64,000 nt of DNA from Mesostigma viride (taxonomy: Eukaryota > Streptophyta > Mesostigmatophyceae > Mesostigmatales > Mesostigmataceae): positions 4,813,137 through 4,877,136 of the forward strand of contig RPFO01000154.1 of NCBI GenBank assembly GCA_009746045.1. Direction: 5' to 3'. The notes beneath the pieces are model-generated. The model had not been told where the DNA came from. It was given only the letters and a program-made list of their open reading frames with translations, and ran no database searches. The position numbers were made by a program, and so were the translations under genes. Positions 11,661 to 21,615 of this stretch are shown in pieces. Every line of letters starts with the position of its first letter. Position 1 is the first letter of the stretch.

Positions 11661-13378
11661 CCATTGGGGTGGTGGTCGGGCAGCCCGGCGTCGTGCGGCG
11701 CTTACCGATGGCGGCGTTTTCCACACCGCCGCTCGTCCAGTCCATCATTCAGCCTCAGGATTGGCACCCGCGCAGCTTCGGCCTCCACTCACACTCACTG
11801 GCGGCGGATAGCCCTGTGACGTGGGAGCAACTTGTCCTGGACTGTCAAGATCCTCTCAAGTTTGCTTTGTGGCGCGACGCGTTCATTCGAGCCAAGGAGC
11901 AGTGGCGAGAGCGCGAGGTCTACCGAGGATTGGAGAGTGTGCCAGCCGGGGCCACGCGGTTGCGGTTGAAGTTCGTGCTCACCTACAAGCCGGACGAGAC
12001 CAACTCTTCGGTGGTGTTCCGGGTAAGGCCCGTGGTCACGGAGACGAAGGGGTCCTCCCCGCTGGATGCCAAGGATCTTTATACCCCTGGGCTCAACCAT
12101 GTTTCGCATCGGCTACTGACGGTCATCTACTTGGGCAAGCGGAACGCGGGCAAGGACTACGGGATGTGGTGCGGTGACTTTCAGCGGGCATTCCTCCACA
12201 GCGACGCTGGGGTCGCGCAGCAAACATGGCAAGGCACCCGCTACGTGGTGAAGGTCCCGGTGGTCTGGCAGGATGGCACCATTGGCAGCGAGTATATCGA
12301 GCTGTTGACAGGGGTGGAGGGGCTGCAGAGCTCTCCCATCATCTTCCGCATTTCCGCGGAGGAGGTCTTGCAGAGCTTAGGGGCCACGTACCATCGCGCG
12401 GATCCTAACTTCTTTGTGGTCCCCACCGGCGTCCCTGGCGAGCCAGCCCTCTTCGTGTGGCATGGCGATGACTTCAAGCTGGTGGCACCTCGCACCTTTG
12501 CTACCCAGTTTCTTGCTGCAGTGGCGGCTAAGTTTCCCCTGGGCAGGGCGGTGGATCATGAGGAGGGTAAACCCGTGGTGTTTTGCGGCGTGCAGTCTAC
12601 GTTGCAGCGGGATTCGCGTTCTGGCGAATGGGTCATGCACATGCAGGATAGCCGCAACTATGTGGTTGACCTGCTGGCCGACCTCCCGTCCCCGCTGTTG
12701 GCAACCCATGGGCCCTCGGTTAAGGGCAAGCTCGGGTGGTTGGCGGACACGGTGGCACCTGATTTGGCAGTGCTCGCTCGCCTGCCCGATGATGTGCTGG
12801 AAGGACTAGGGTCCATTCATGTTCGGCGGCAGCTGGCCATGACGCCCGGCATTGTGCTTCGTGGGCTCGATTGCTCACAGCCGGTGCACCTCGAGATAGT
12901 GACGGATGCTAATCTAGAGACGCGCACAGTCAGCCAAGTGCGGGCCCGCATGGGGGCACTGTTCTTTATCAGCAATGAGGGCCAGCCTGGCATGTTGTTA
13001 GATTGGTACTCGCGCTTGCACAGCCGCATTGCCACTAGCCCCAACACGGCTGAATGCCGGGGCATTGTTTCAGCTATCTCACATGGCATGTGGCTGCGGT
13101 ACTTGCTGGGTTGGGTATTTGGCTCGTGTGGGTTCACTCTTCACTGGACTAGCACGGTGCACACTGACTCACAAAGTTGTTTGGCCTTCCTTGACAATCC
13201 CTATGCGCGGTCACAGGACGTTGATTACCTCGTACTCGCTGAGGCGGCCTCCTGCGTCACGCGTCTCCAGCACATCGCGGATGAACTCAATCCCGCGGAT
13301 GCACTCACCAAGGAGGCGCGGGAGGCTGCCCCGCAGTACGCAGTGTTGCGCAAGCGCATGACGATGCAACACCCGTGA
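11661..13378 (+). pseudogene. pol: Copia-B2 RT and RNase H
   Basis: RT palm with DFQRAFLHSD (motif A), GLQSSPIIF (motif B) and WHGDDFKLV where most Copia elements have a YVDD-type box. RNase H follows with DANLETRT, AECRGI and DSQS, and ends ADELNPADALTKEAR. The frame is open for 569 codons to TGA at 13378. A one-base deletion in the G run near 11665 separates it from the retropepsin-like domain. B1 is intact there but broken a few bases upstream. Confidence 0.88.
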
Positions 13379-13756
13379 GCCACACAGGGTTACGGCTCGG
13401 GCGCTTTATGAATACAGCCATAACTCACCCTGTGTTGCTAGCATTCACGAATATCATGGTGGTAGTTTTTTTTGCTTGTCCTGACCATACCCTAGCCACG
13501 TTGGACGGTGCCTTGGGCCCGTCGGCGGGTCACTGGTCCTAATAAATGGGTCACCTTTTGTCTGGTGGCATAGTTGTTTTTTGCTCGATACTTATTACAT
13601 CACTATTCATGTGTGATCACAAGGGCGCGGGTCGATACCGTGGTGATTTTGACGGCCTTGAGGCCCCCTTGAGTTCCCTACCTTAGAGGGTTTTGTATGG
13701 TCTGCATTTGATGTAATTATTTTGATAATTAATCAAAGAACAAAAGAGTATGTCGG
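13379..13756 (+). other. Copia-B2 3' untranslated region
   Basis: No gene. TTTATGAATACA at 13405-13416 is the exact reverse complement of the 12 bases next to the 5' LTR. The segment ends in an A/G-containing stretch, GAACAAAAGAGTATGTCGG, where the polypurine tract should be. Confidence 0.7.
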
Positions 13757-14101
13757 AGTTGAGTAACTCTAGAGCCCTAGGATCTGGCTCTAAGTTCCCC
13801 ATGTCCGTCCGCACGCCTTCCGCTAGCGTCCGCTAAGCCGCCGGCTATAATCCGGCGGTCCGATGTGGTCGACCGGTCTAAGGGCGGCGCCTAGGGCCGG
13901 CGCCACCTAGGCCCCAGTCCGGGGCCTTATCCGGGTCAGTACGGACGGCTAGCTTGTCCCACGGTTACGGCTAACCGGATAGGGTTTGCTGGCTAAGACA
14001 TAAACCAGTGGTGGGCCAGCTCCGACAGCAGTTCTCTGTGTTCACCTTATCCCAAGCTCAACGTGACCGACCGCCATAGCTGAGCCGGTCGGGCTTTAAC
14101 T
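13757..14101 (+). repeat. Copia-B2 3' LTR
   Basis: 345 bp, AGTTGAG...TTTAACT, carrying the B2-specific variants. Followed by the ggcac duplication. Confidence 0.93.
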
Positions 14102-14106
14102 GGCAC

Positions 14107-15670
14107 ACATGTTGGGGGCACCTTTATACAACGAGCTGAAGAATGTGCGTGCTCAGTGTCCTGCCTGCATCAAGATCAGGAAGAAGTCGCGTAGGCGGCA
14201 TGCCAAGACTCCACCCTTGGAGCGAGGGTACCTTGTGGGGGATGTCATGCACATGGAAGGGGGGGACACCTATTTCATAGTCAAGGATAGGTTCAGCAAG
14301 GTCACCTACATTGAGCCGCTGCCCCACATGTATGAGGCTGACCTGCACAGGGCTATCAAGATCAGCCTGGCTTTCTTTCATCCCGTAGTGGAGCTCATGC
14401 TAGACCAGCAGTTCCGCTGTGTGCAAGGCTTGCCGGGGATGGAGGCCGTGGTCATCGTGGGGCGTGAGGATCACGGCAATATGGGCATGATAGATCGCAC
14501 TGTAAGCTATGTCAAGACTGTGGCAGCCAAGCGACAGGATAACCCACATGGCAAATCCTACGCGGTCAAGACGGCGTGGTGCAAGGAGCTCATGCATGTG
14601 TGCAACCATAGGCACGTGCTTGATGTCAAGGGCTTTGGGCTAGTCACGCCTCGGGGGCTGTCAGCGGGCACCTACTCACCCGAGGTAGTAGAGGCATACC
14701 AGCAGCATCTACAGGATACCGCCGCCAAGCTGCGGCTCAAGGATGCCACGCTGCCTGATTTGTCTAGCGCTTTTGAGGTCGGGCAGTTGGTCATGTTCCA
14801 CAAGGAGAGCTCGCCCAGCGGCAAACGGGGCACCATGCAGGGGCCTGGGGCCATCACAAAGTTAGACTGGCCGCTGCGGGTCATAGACATAGAGTGGAAT
14901 GATCGGGTGTATAGGGTACCATGGGCATCGGTGGCAGGCTATAAGCAAGGGGATAGCATGGAGAGTGAGCTGGCAGCCAACAGGGCACTGGGGTGGGTAG
15001 TGAAGGATAATGCGCCTGTCGTAGCATCTGAGGTGGTACCCCACGGGTCGCTCCCAGGGGCAGACACAGCTACACCCCCCCCCTCCCCTGGGCCCCAATA
15101 TGACCCCGTGGATGGGTGGGATGAGGATGGGGTGGGTTTGACGGGACCTAGTGCACGTAGTGACTCACCTCCTGTGCTAGCCACGGATAATGTGGGAGGC
15201 CCGCCTAGTGTGGCCTCGCCGGAGGGTCAGGGTCCTGCCCATGCGCCTCGCCCACCTAGGGACCTGGCTTCAACGGTCACGGCCTTGTGGCGTGCTCAGG
15301 CGCTTAAAGCGAAAGCTGCATCAGGGGTGGCTCAGGTCAAAACTCTCTCACAGGGGGTCAGGCTGGTTAAGTCAGCCTTGTTTCCTACGTGTAGACCGTG
15401 GCAGCTGGTGGCTGTGGACACGCAAGCATCCGTGTCTATTATCTCTCGTCGGGCAGCCACCCTGTATCCAGTGCTAGAGTCGCCGTACAAATCGGTGACC
15501 GACTTTGCAGGCACTTCGGCATATCAAGTTACCGGGATGGTGGTGCTGCCGGTGTTGGGCATTGACACGCCGTTTCACGTCGTGGATGGCTACGAGGATG
15601 TGGCCTTGCTGGGCGAACCTTTCGTATCATACCCGGGGTTCTCAGTGTCCGCTGACTTGCTGTCAGTCGC
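14107..15670 (+). pseudogene. pol: Copia-B1 integrase and retropepsin-like domain
   Basis: Resumes in frame after the ggcac duplication. It holds the second half of the integrase zinc finger (CPACIKIRKK), the core with Asp, Asp, then MIDRT, the SH3-like tail and a Pro-rich linker. The retropepsin-like domain lies at about 15415-15665 (DTQASVS, TDFAGTSAYQV, VALLGEPFV). B1 keeps the frame at the two upstream places where B2 lost it, but lacks one G in the GCGGGGTGG run near 15672, so RT is reached only after a frameshift. Confidence 0.87.
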
Positions 15671-17349
15671 GGGGTGGGCAGCATCCCGCTTCGCGAGTAC
15701 CACGCTCCATTGGGGGTGGTGGTCGGGCAGCCCGGCGTCGTGCGGCGCTTACCGTTGGCGGCGTTTTCCACACCGCCGCTCGTCCAGTCGATCATTCAGC
15801 CTCAGGATTGGCACCCGCGCAGCTTCGGCCTCCACTCACACTCACTGGCGGCGGATAGCCCTGTGACGTGGGAGCAACTTGTCCTGGACTGTCAAGATCC
15901 TCTCAAGTTTGCTTTGTGGCGCGACGCGTTCATTCGAGCCAAGGAGCAGTGGCGAGAGCGCGAGGTCTACCGAGGATTGGAGAGTGTGCCAGCCGGGGCC
16001 ACGCGGTTGCGGTTGAAGTTCGTGCTCACCTACAAGCCGGACGAGACCAACTCTTCGGTGGTGTTCCGGGTTAGGCCCGTGGTCACGGAGACGAAGGGGT
16101 CCTCCCCGCTGGACGCCAAGGATCTTTATACCCCTGGGCTCAACCATGTTTCGCATCGGCTACTGACGGTCATTTACTTGGGCAAGCGGAACGCGGGCAA
16201 GGACTACGGGATGTGGTGCGGTGATTTTCAGCGGGCATTCCTCCACAGCGACGCTGGGGTCGCGCAGCAAACATGGCAAGGCACCCGCTACGTGGTGAAG
16301 GTCCCGGTGGTCTGGCAGGATGGCACCATTGGCAGCGAGTATATCGAGCTGTTGACAGGGGTGGAGGGGCTGCAGAGCTCTCCCATCATCTTCCGCATTT
16401 CCGCGGAGGAGGTCCTGCAGAGCTTAGGGGCCACGTACCATCGCGCTGATCCTAACTTCTTTGTGGTCCCCACCGGCGTCCCTGGCGAGCCAGCCCTCTT
16501 CGTGTGGCATGGCGATGACTTCAAGCTGGTGGCACCTCGCACATTTGCTACCCAGTTTCTTGCTGCAGTGGCGGCTAAGTTTCCCCTGGGCAGGGCGGTG
16601 GATCATGAGGAGGGTAAACCTGTGGTGTTTTGCGGCGTGCAGTCTACGTTGCAGCGGGATTCGCGTTCTGGCGAATGGGTCATGCACATGCAGGATAGCC
16701 GCAACTATGTGGTTGACCTGCTGGCCGACCTCCCGTCCCCGCTGTTGGCGACCCATGGGCCCTCGGTTAAGGGCAAGCTCGGGTGGTTGGCGGACACGGT
16801 GGCACCTGATTTGGCAGTGCTCGCTCGCCTGCCCGATGATGTGCTGGAAGGACTAGGGTCCATTCATGTTCGGCGGCAGCTGGCCATGACGCCCGGCATT
16901 GTGCTTCGTGGGCTTGATTGCTCACAGCCGGTGCACCTCGAGATAGTGACGGATGCTAATCTAGAGACGCGCACAGTCAGCCAAGTGCGGGCCCGCATGG
17001 GGGCGCTGTTCTTTATCAGCAATGAGGGCCAGCCGGGCATGTTGTTAGATTGGTACTCGCGCTTGCACAGCCGCATTGCCACTAGCCCCAACACGGCTGA
17101 ATGCCGGGGCATTGTTTCAGCTATCTCACATGGCATGTGGCTGCGGTACTTGCTGGGTTGGGTATTTGGCTCGTGTGGGTTCACTCTTCACTGGACTAGC
17201 ACGGTGCACACTGACTCACAAAGTTGTTTGGCCTTCCTTGACAATCCCTATGCGCGGTCACAGGACGTTGATTACCTCGTACTCGCTGAGGCGGCCTCCT
17301 GCGTCACGCGTCTCCAGCACATCGCGGATGAACTCAATCCCGCGGATGC
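15671..17349 (+). pseudogene. pol: Copia-B1 RT and RNase H, cut by Copia-C
   Basis: Same domain content as B2: DFQRAFLHSD, GLQSSPIIF, WHGDDFKLV, then RNase H with TDANLETRT and HTDSQSCL. Coding stops at the word for NPADA, where Copia-C is inserted at 17350. The last 25 codons are found at 37185-37260. Before the Copia-C insertion this RT-RNase H unit was open, so B1 may have been recently active apart from the one-base loss upstream. Confidence 0.88.
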
Positions 17350-18046
17350 AGTTAACGCCAAGCGCATTGGCGTGATCCTGATTCGGCATATCTCTGCGAT
17401 TCCAGCGGCACCGGAACGAGTTCATTCCGACAAGTATCAAGAAAGTTATGGCGTTCCGACTTCCCGGTCGCGCGCGAGCGCGAGCCGGCTGTTCTTCTAA
17501 GTCGGACGTGAATATTTGCCGACGACATATGGGGTCGACAGTAATTCCTGGGCTGACAGGAATTAGGTGCTGTACCTACGACGGTATTGGATTAATACGT
17601 CGTACGCAGGAAATAGGAACCTTAACCTGTGGTCTGTTGGTACCGCAGGCTTAGTCCTGGACTTCTAGGTGCAGATGCAATAGTCACTGTGGACTGTGCT
17701 CTGTGGTCACTGTGCCTGTATGGCAGAACTACTGTATAGGAGTTGGACGCTGTACAGGTAGTGAATACTGTACCGGGGGTGTTATTACTGAGCAGGCCTC
17801 CTAGGCTGCTCAGGACTAGCAAGCACAGTGCACAAGTATATAAACAATAGGCCAGTGCCAATTGGGCATCTCTTGCGAGCCCGCCTCACGTGTTGTGCCT
17901 TGACTTGGCAAGCGCGTGTACAAGCCTCAAGTGTGTGAGCGCTGTAACATTATCCAATTTTTAACAAAGCTCCGTTTCCAACCATATTCACACATTGCTG
18001 CATTGCAACCATATCCTTCACATTGCGTGTGATAAGAACGTTAACT
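17350..18046 (+). repeat. Copia-C 5' LTR
   Basis: 697 bp. Contains GTATATAAACAA (17836-17847), a good TATA box, about 200 bp before the LTR end, as expected for an LTR promoter. A solo copy of the same family lies at 45988-46690 and keeps the TATA motif (GTATATAAAGAA). The bases after the LTR, CAAATTACAACC, are the primer-binding position, but I could not match them to a tRNA. Confidence 0.92.
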
Positions 18047-18139
18047 CAAATTACAACCAGTCTCAGCGGAACGGCCAGGAGGGTCGTTGCCGGTTGCGGT
18101 GTGCAGCGTTGACGACGCGAGGAGCTCGTCCGGTGGTGA

Positions 18140-19060
18140 ATGGTGCAGGAAGAACAACGGCAGCAGGATTTCCGGTTTCGGCAGTCTGCTGGGGGTTCGA
18201 TTTCGCCTGAATTGCGTCGTGTCGTTCGGGATCTATCTTTATTGCTTGCAGATCGTCCGCCTGTAAATCGCAGCTTCGTGCAATTCGTCGACGACCAGGT
18301 CGAAGATTGGGAGCGAATTCTGCGACACGTACAAACCATCGTCATTCCGGAGCACCGGAGCATCGACGACCTCGAGCAGGAGCTTCACGGGTTGGTCGGC
18401 ATCCAGACGGTGATTACAGCAGTAGCTGAGCGAGTGCGTGCGGAGTTGGCGGCAAGGCGAGGCGAGGTTGCGGAGGCAGCTGGCGCAGGGCGACACGAGT
18501 TTGTACCGACAGCAGCGGGTGCGGGTTTACCACGTACTTTCGCAGGCGTCATCGGCGACGAGGGTGTTGCAGCGGGGCCAGTTAGGCGTGAACGACGCGG
18601 AGCGGAGCACTACAGGCGGCTTGCAGAGGTCGGGGCGACAGCGGAAGCCATCACCGGAGGACAGCGCGCGGCAAGAGTCGGCAGGTTTCCGGAGCGAGCA
18701 AGAGTTCCTTTTCAGGAACTGCCCCAGCCCCTTCGCGTTCGTGTGACGCGTTGGGAAGAGTTTGCACCTCTTGGGTACGATAGTGACCTTGAGGTGGGAG
18801 CAGGGGGCGTCGCTGGGCTAGGCGACGAGACACTTGGCGACCACGAGGTGCCAAGATACAATCCGCGGGGTGCCAACGACGGGTTGTCACCTGTCTACTA
18901 TACCAACGGTGACGATTCAGTCATAGCGGGCCGACAGCGGGTCGACGACGGCGCAGCGGGTAGCAGGGTTCCAGAGCTGATTGTGGTGAGCGACAGCGAC
19001 GACGACAGCGACAAGGAGAACCAGGACGCGCCTGGGGCCAGCCGTGGTGGTCTTGCCTGA
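18140..19060 (+). CDS. Copia-C ORF0, unknown protein upstream of gag
   Basis: 306 codons lying between the 5' LTR and gag, in the leader position. The first 110 residues are predicted helical (RRVVRDLSLLLADR ... VEDWERILRHVQTIV). The middle is Ala/Gly/Arg-rich and the C-terminus is acidic (SDSDDDSDKENQ). I see no zinc knuckle, protease, integrase or RT motif and recognise no family. It ends 102 bases before gag. A separate ORF before gag is unusual for Copia. It could be a second Gag-like or host-interaction protein. Confidence 0.6.
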   Translation: MVQEEQRQQDFRFRQSAGGSISPELRRVVRDLSLLLADRPPVNRSFVQFVDDQVEDWERILRHVQTIVIPEHRSIDDLEQELHGLVGIQTVITAVAERVRAELAARRGEVAEAAGAGRHEFVPTAAGAGLPRTFAGVIGDEGVAAGPVRRERRGAEHYRRLAEVGATAEAITGGQRAARVGRFPERARVPFQELPQPLRVRVTRWEEFAPLGYDSDLEVGAGGVAGLGDETLGDHEVPRYNPRGANDGLSPVYYTNGDDSVIAGRQRVDDGAAGSRVPELIVVSDSDDDSDKENQDAPGASRGGLA

Positions 19061-19162
19061 GTGGTAACACTTGGCACTTTCCTTTCTTGTTCAGTAGCTT
19101 ATATTGCTTTAATTGCTGCTTGGCCACTTGGCTGGCTGTAGCAGATCTGAACAGAGGCCATC

Positions 19163-20350
19163 ATGGATGATGGAGCTATCAACCAACAAGCGGGCTTTAT
19201 GGGCTTCGCGCGGCGCGGCGCTGGGCTGGATGGACGAGATGGACGCGATGGACGCGGTGGACGCGATGGACGCGGGGACGGCCAGGCGCTGGGAGACCAG
19301 GCTGAGGTGCCAGATAATCAGAGCCAAGGATCGCAGGGCGGTCAGAACGCGCCTGCCGCAGATCAAGCGGCGCCTAAGCGACCGACAGTGGCTGAGGGGT
19401 ACGCGGTGCTAGGCCAGTTTCAGTCCATCAAGGACAATTGGCAGCCCCGGGATGCTGAGAGGATGTTAGAGGACATGAACTTGTACACGGAGATATACAA
19501 CGGTGACAAGCTTCGCATCCTGGCGTCTAGTGCCTACATAAGGCAGTCGGCGAGGCGGCTGTTCAAGTTTGTGCGGGAGCGACACGCGGCGGGGGACACC
19601 TGGGCGGCGTTTATGACGCGACTCAGGTCGTTCCTGAGTGACAAGAGGACCATAGATGGGTCCCACCTGAAGCAAGAATACCTGGACTACAAGCCCATCA
19701 AGGGGCAACTAGTGGTCCACGCCTTTGAAGACTTCGTCAAGCTGAGGGAGGACGCCATGGCCAAGGGCTTCTTCGTCGCAGATCGGATGGCCATGGGCGA
19801 CTTTCTCAAGTCGCTGCAGCTGGATCCGGTCACCATGGATAATGTGACCATCCACATGCGACAGGTCCATGGCTGGGCAGCCATGACGGACCAGTTGTAT
19901 GAGTGTTTCAGCGGCAAGTACGTGGGTGGCAAGCGCCCTCGTCAGGGTGATGAGGAGGCCCCTGAACCCACGGTTAAGTCCATGAGGGGATCGGGCCACG
20001 GGGGCCCAGCGCCCTCGAGAGGGCCTGAGACCTCTTCAAGGGGTCGAGGACGGTCCAGGAGGGGGCGTGACAGAAGGGCTGGACGGGGGACCCCGCCGAA
20101 GTCGGGACATCCACAGTCCCAGTTTGACTTCAAGAGGGTGGGTGGTCCTCCCAAGGCTGGGCCCAGCAGTGGGACCTCACGGGACATCAGTCAGGTGGAA
20201 TGTTATTTCTGCCAGGGGAAGGGTCACTTCAGGAATGAGTGTCCCTCGTACCTGAGGCAGGAAGGTCAGAGCAAGCCAGCTCAGGGTGGCAGCAAGGACA
20301 AGGCTGGTCCATCCCAGGACAAGGGCAAGGGCAAGGCTGCTGATCATTGA
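19163..20350 (+). CDS. gag: Copia-C Gag
   Basis: 395 residues starting MDDGAINQQ. A short Gly/Arg/Asp repeat (GRDGRDGRGGRDGRG, residues 26-40) is followed by a capsid-like helical domain (about residues 75-255), a basic Arg/Gly-rich linker and one CCHC knuckle, CYFCQGKGHFRNEC (about residue 350). The C-terminus is Lys-rich (GKGKAADH). The frame ends with TGA at 20348-20350, followed by CTT, and the same frame continues open into the pre-integrase region. Confidence 0.85.
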   Translation: MDDGAINQQAGFMGFARRGAGLDGRDGRDGRGGRDGRGDGQALGDQAEVPDNQSQGSQGGQNAPAADQAAPKRPTVAEGYAVLGQFQSIKDNWQPRDAERMLEDMNLYTEIYNGDKLRILASSAYIRQSARRLFKFVRERHAAGDTWAAFMTRLRSFLSDKRTIDGSHLKQEYLDYKPIKGQLVVHAFEDFVKLREDAMAKGFFVADRMAMGDFLKSLQLDPVTMDNVTIHMRQVHGWAAMTDQLYECFSGKYVGGKRPRQGDEEAPEPTVKSMRGSGHGGPAPSRGPETSSRGRGRSRRGRDRRAGRGTPPKSGHPQSQFDFKRVGGPPKAGPSSGTSRDISQVECYFCQGKGHFRNECPSYLRQEGQSKPAQGGSKDKAGPSQDKGKGKAADH

Positions 20351-20353
20351 CTT
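20348..20353 (+). promoter_or_regulatory. Candidate UGA-C readthrough site of Copia-C
   Basis: TGA CTT joins gag to an in-phase open pol frame, paralleling the TGA CTA of Copia-A. UGA-C is a weak stop context. This is inferred from phase and conservation of position between two families. Confidence 0.5.
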
Positions 20354-20641
20354 GAGCCTGCACACATCCCTGAACCCTGGAGGGTGCCCCCAGGGGTGTG
20401 TAATGTAGCTGCTAGTGACAGCAGTGAGGGGCAGCCCCATGCTCTAGTGAAAGAGCCTATTGGACACGATGGGGCAAGCTTGGTTACCACAGAGAGTATG
20501 CCAGCTGTAGCTGCAGTGGTTACTCGCCAACGTGCCCGCCATGGCGGTGCTGAGCCTGAGGTAGGACCTGGTGATGTGGACCCAGGTGGATCTCAGAAGC
20601 ATTCTGACCGTGCAGGACTGGCACAGGATGGTCAGGATGAG
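20351..20641 (+). CDS. pol: Copia-C pol, segment before integrase (cut by Gypsy-G)
   Basis: In phase with gag after the UGA. 97 codons, Gly/Ser/Asp-rich, with no protease signature, running into the Gypsy-G insertion at 20642. Removing Gypsy-G and one atgag copy joins it in frame to the integrase part at 32189. The absence of a retropepsin motif here matters because this is where standard Copia elements encode protease. Confidence 0.75.
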
Positions 20642-21327
20642 TGTAACGAACCCATCTGGGTCGTGCGAAAGATCCTATTGTTAAGGTAGGTTATTCCCGG
20701 TTTCTTGGCTAACCACGACCACTCTCTGGGAGTGGGATTAACGGAACAGGCGTGGCTTTAGGCCTGTTACGGCTCGCGTTGATTAATATTGCATTAATCT
20801 ACACAATCCACATTTAGGATGGAGCTACCAAATGCAGTTGGAATTATGCCCCAGGTTCAGACAGGTGAAAACACACACTTTATTCCGAACCAAGAGGACG
20901 AGACTCTCGTCCTCGGACCAATTTCACCTAGGTCTGCCACCAGGCTGGCAAGGGGCGCCGACATGGCGCCGGCCTTCCAGAGAATTCCGAAACATGCAGT
21001 CCACACAAGATCCTCGGGTCGACATCGACCCTCGCCAGGCTACAGAATCCACGCATGGGTACAATATCTCAACCAGCTATAAAGTACGCAGCGCGGCGCG
21101 ACTGCACCGGCCTACTAGCTCTAGAAGATCTCGTACATCAACCTAGGCCCAAAATAACCGGTCCGAATCACACAAACTATCATAGTTCCATACAAAAGTC
21201 CTGACCAAGGGACAATTCCCAAATTAAGTCCCGAAATGAGTCCCAAAGTCCTACGGACTATGACAACAAGCCAAAATACATAATTTATTCCATTGTTGCG
21301 CCCGTTCCAAGGGTCGGGTTCGCAACA
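20642..21327 (-). repeat. Gypsy-G 3' LTR
   Basis: 686 bp. The apparent plus-strand reading frame at 20819-21082 also occurs in the other LTR and is antisense to the element, so I do not call it a gene. A palindrome-like ATTAATATTGCATTAAT lies at 20782-20798. Confidence 0.95.
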
Positions 21328-21345
21328 CTCCTCCCCCTCCCCGGG
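21328..21345 (-). promoter_or_regulatory. Gypsy-G polypurine tract
   Basis: In element orientation the bases just before the 3' LTR are CGGGGAGGGGGAGGAG. This is a purine run in the right place to prime plus-strand DNA. The same run precedes the Gypsy-H LTR at 47955-47970. Confidence 0.8.
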
Positions 21346-21615
21346 GGACGGTAGTCCCTACCGTCATGTAGATAAGGACCAGCAACTAAAGAGAGAAAGC
21401 ACACAACAAACATGCTACTAACCACACAGGGTTATTCTACTTGCCACGCAGGGCAAAAATCAGATTGACCATAGGGGTACTATGTCCCAGCCCATGTTCA
21501 CCCATCGGACTAGTAAAACCAATTCCCCCAGAACTTGCCACACAGGGGCAAGCCTTGACGTAGTCAAATAATGGAATCCTTCCAGCTATCACCGTACCAC
21601 CGCCGACCCTCCTGG

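Larger units (their letters stand above)
7948..14101 (+). mobile_element. Copia-B2: second full-length Copia-B inside B1
   Basis: Both 345-bp LTRs carry the B2 variants CTCTAAG and GATGTGG and differ at one base I noticed (AGCTTCC against AGCGTCC). The duplication ggcac is at 7943-7947 and 14102-14106, within B1's own coding sequence. About 6.15 kb. Coding content runs gag, integrase, retropepsin-like, RT, RNase H. Three single-base indels relative to B1 break the frame, so this copy needs partners to move. Confidence 0.95.

Noticed and set aside
20819-21146. Open frames on the plus strand inside the Gypsy-G LTR, repeated at 31675-32002 and inverted at 49099-49377
   Set aside because: They lie in LTR sequence, antisense to the element, and recur only because the LTR recurs. 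No domain is recognisable.
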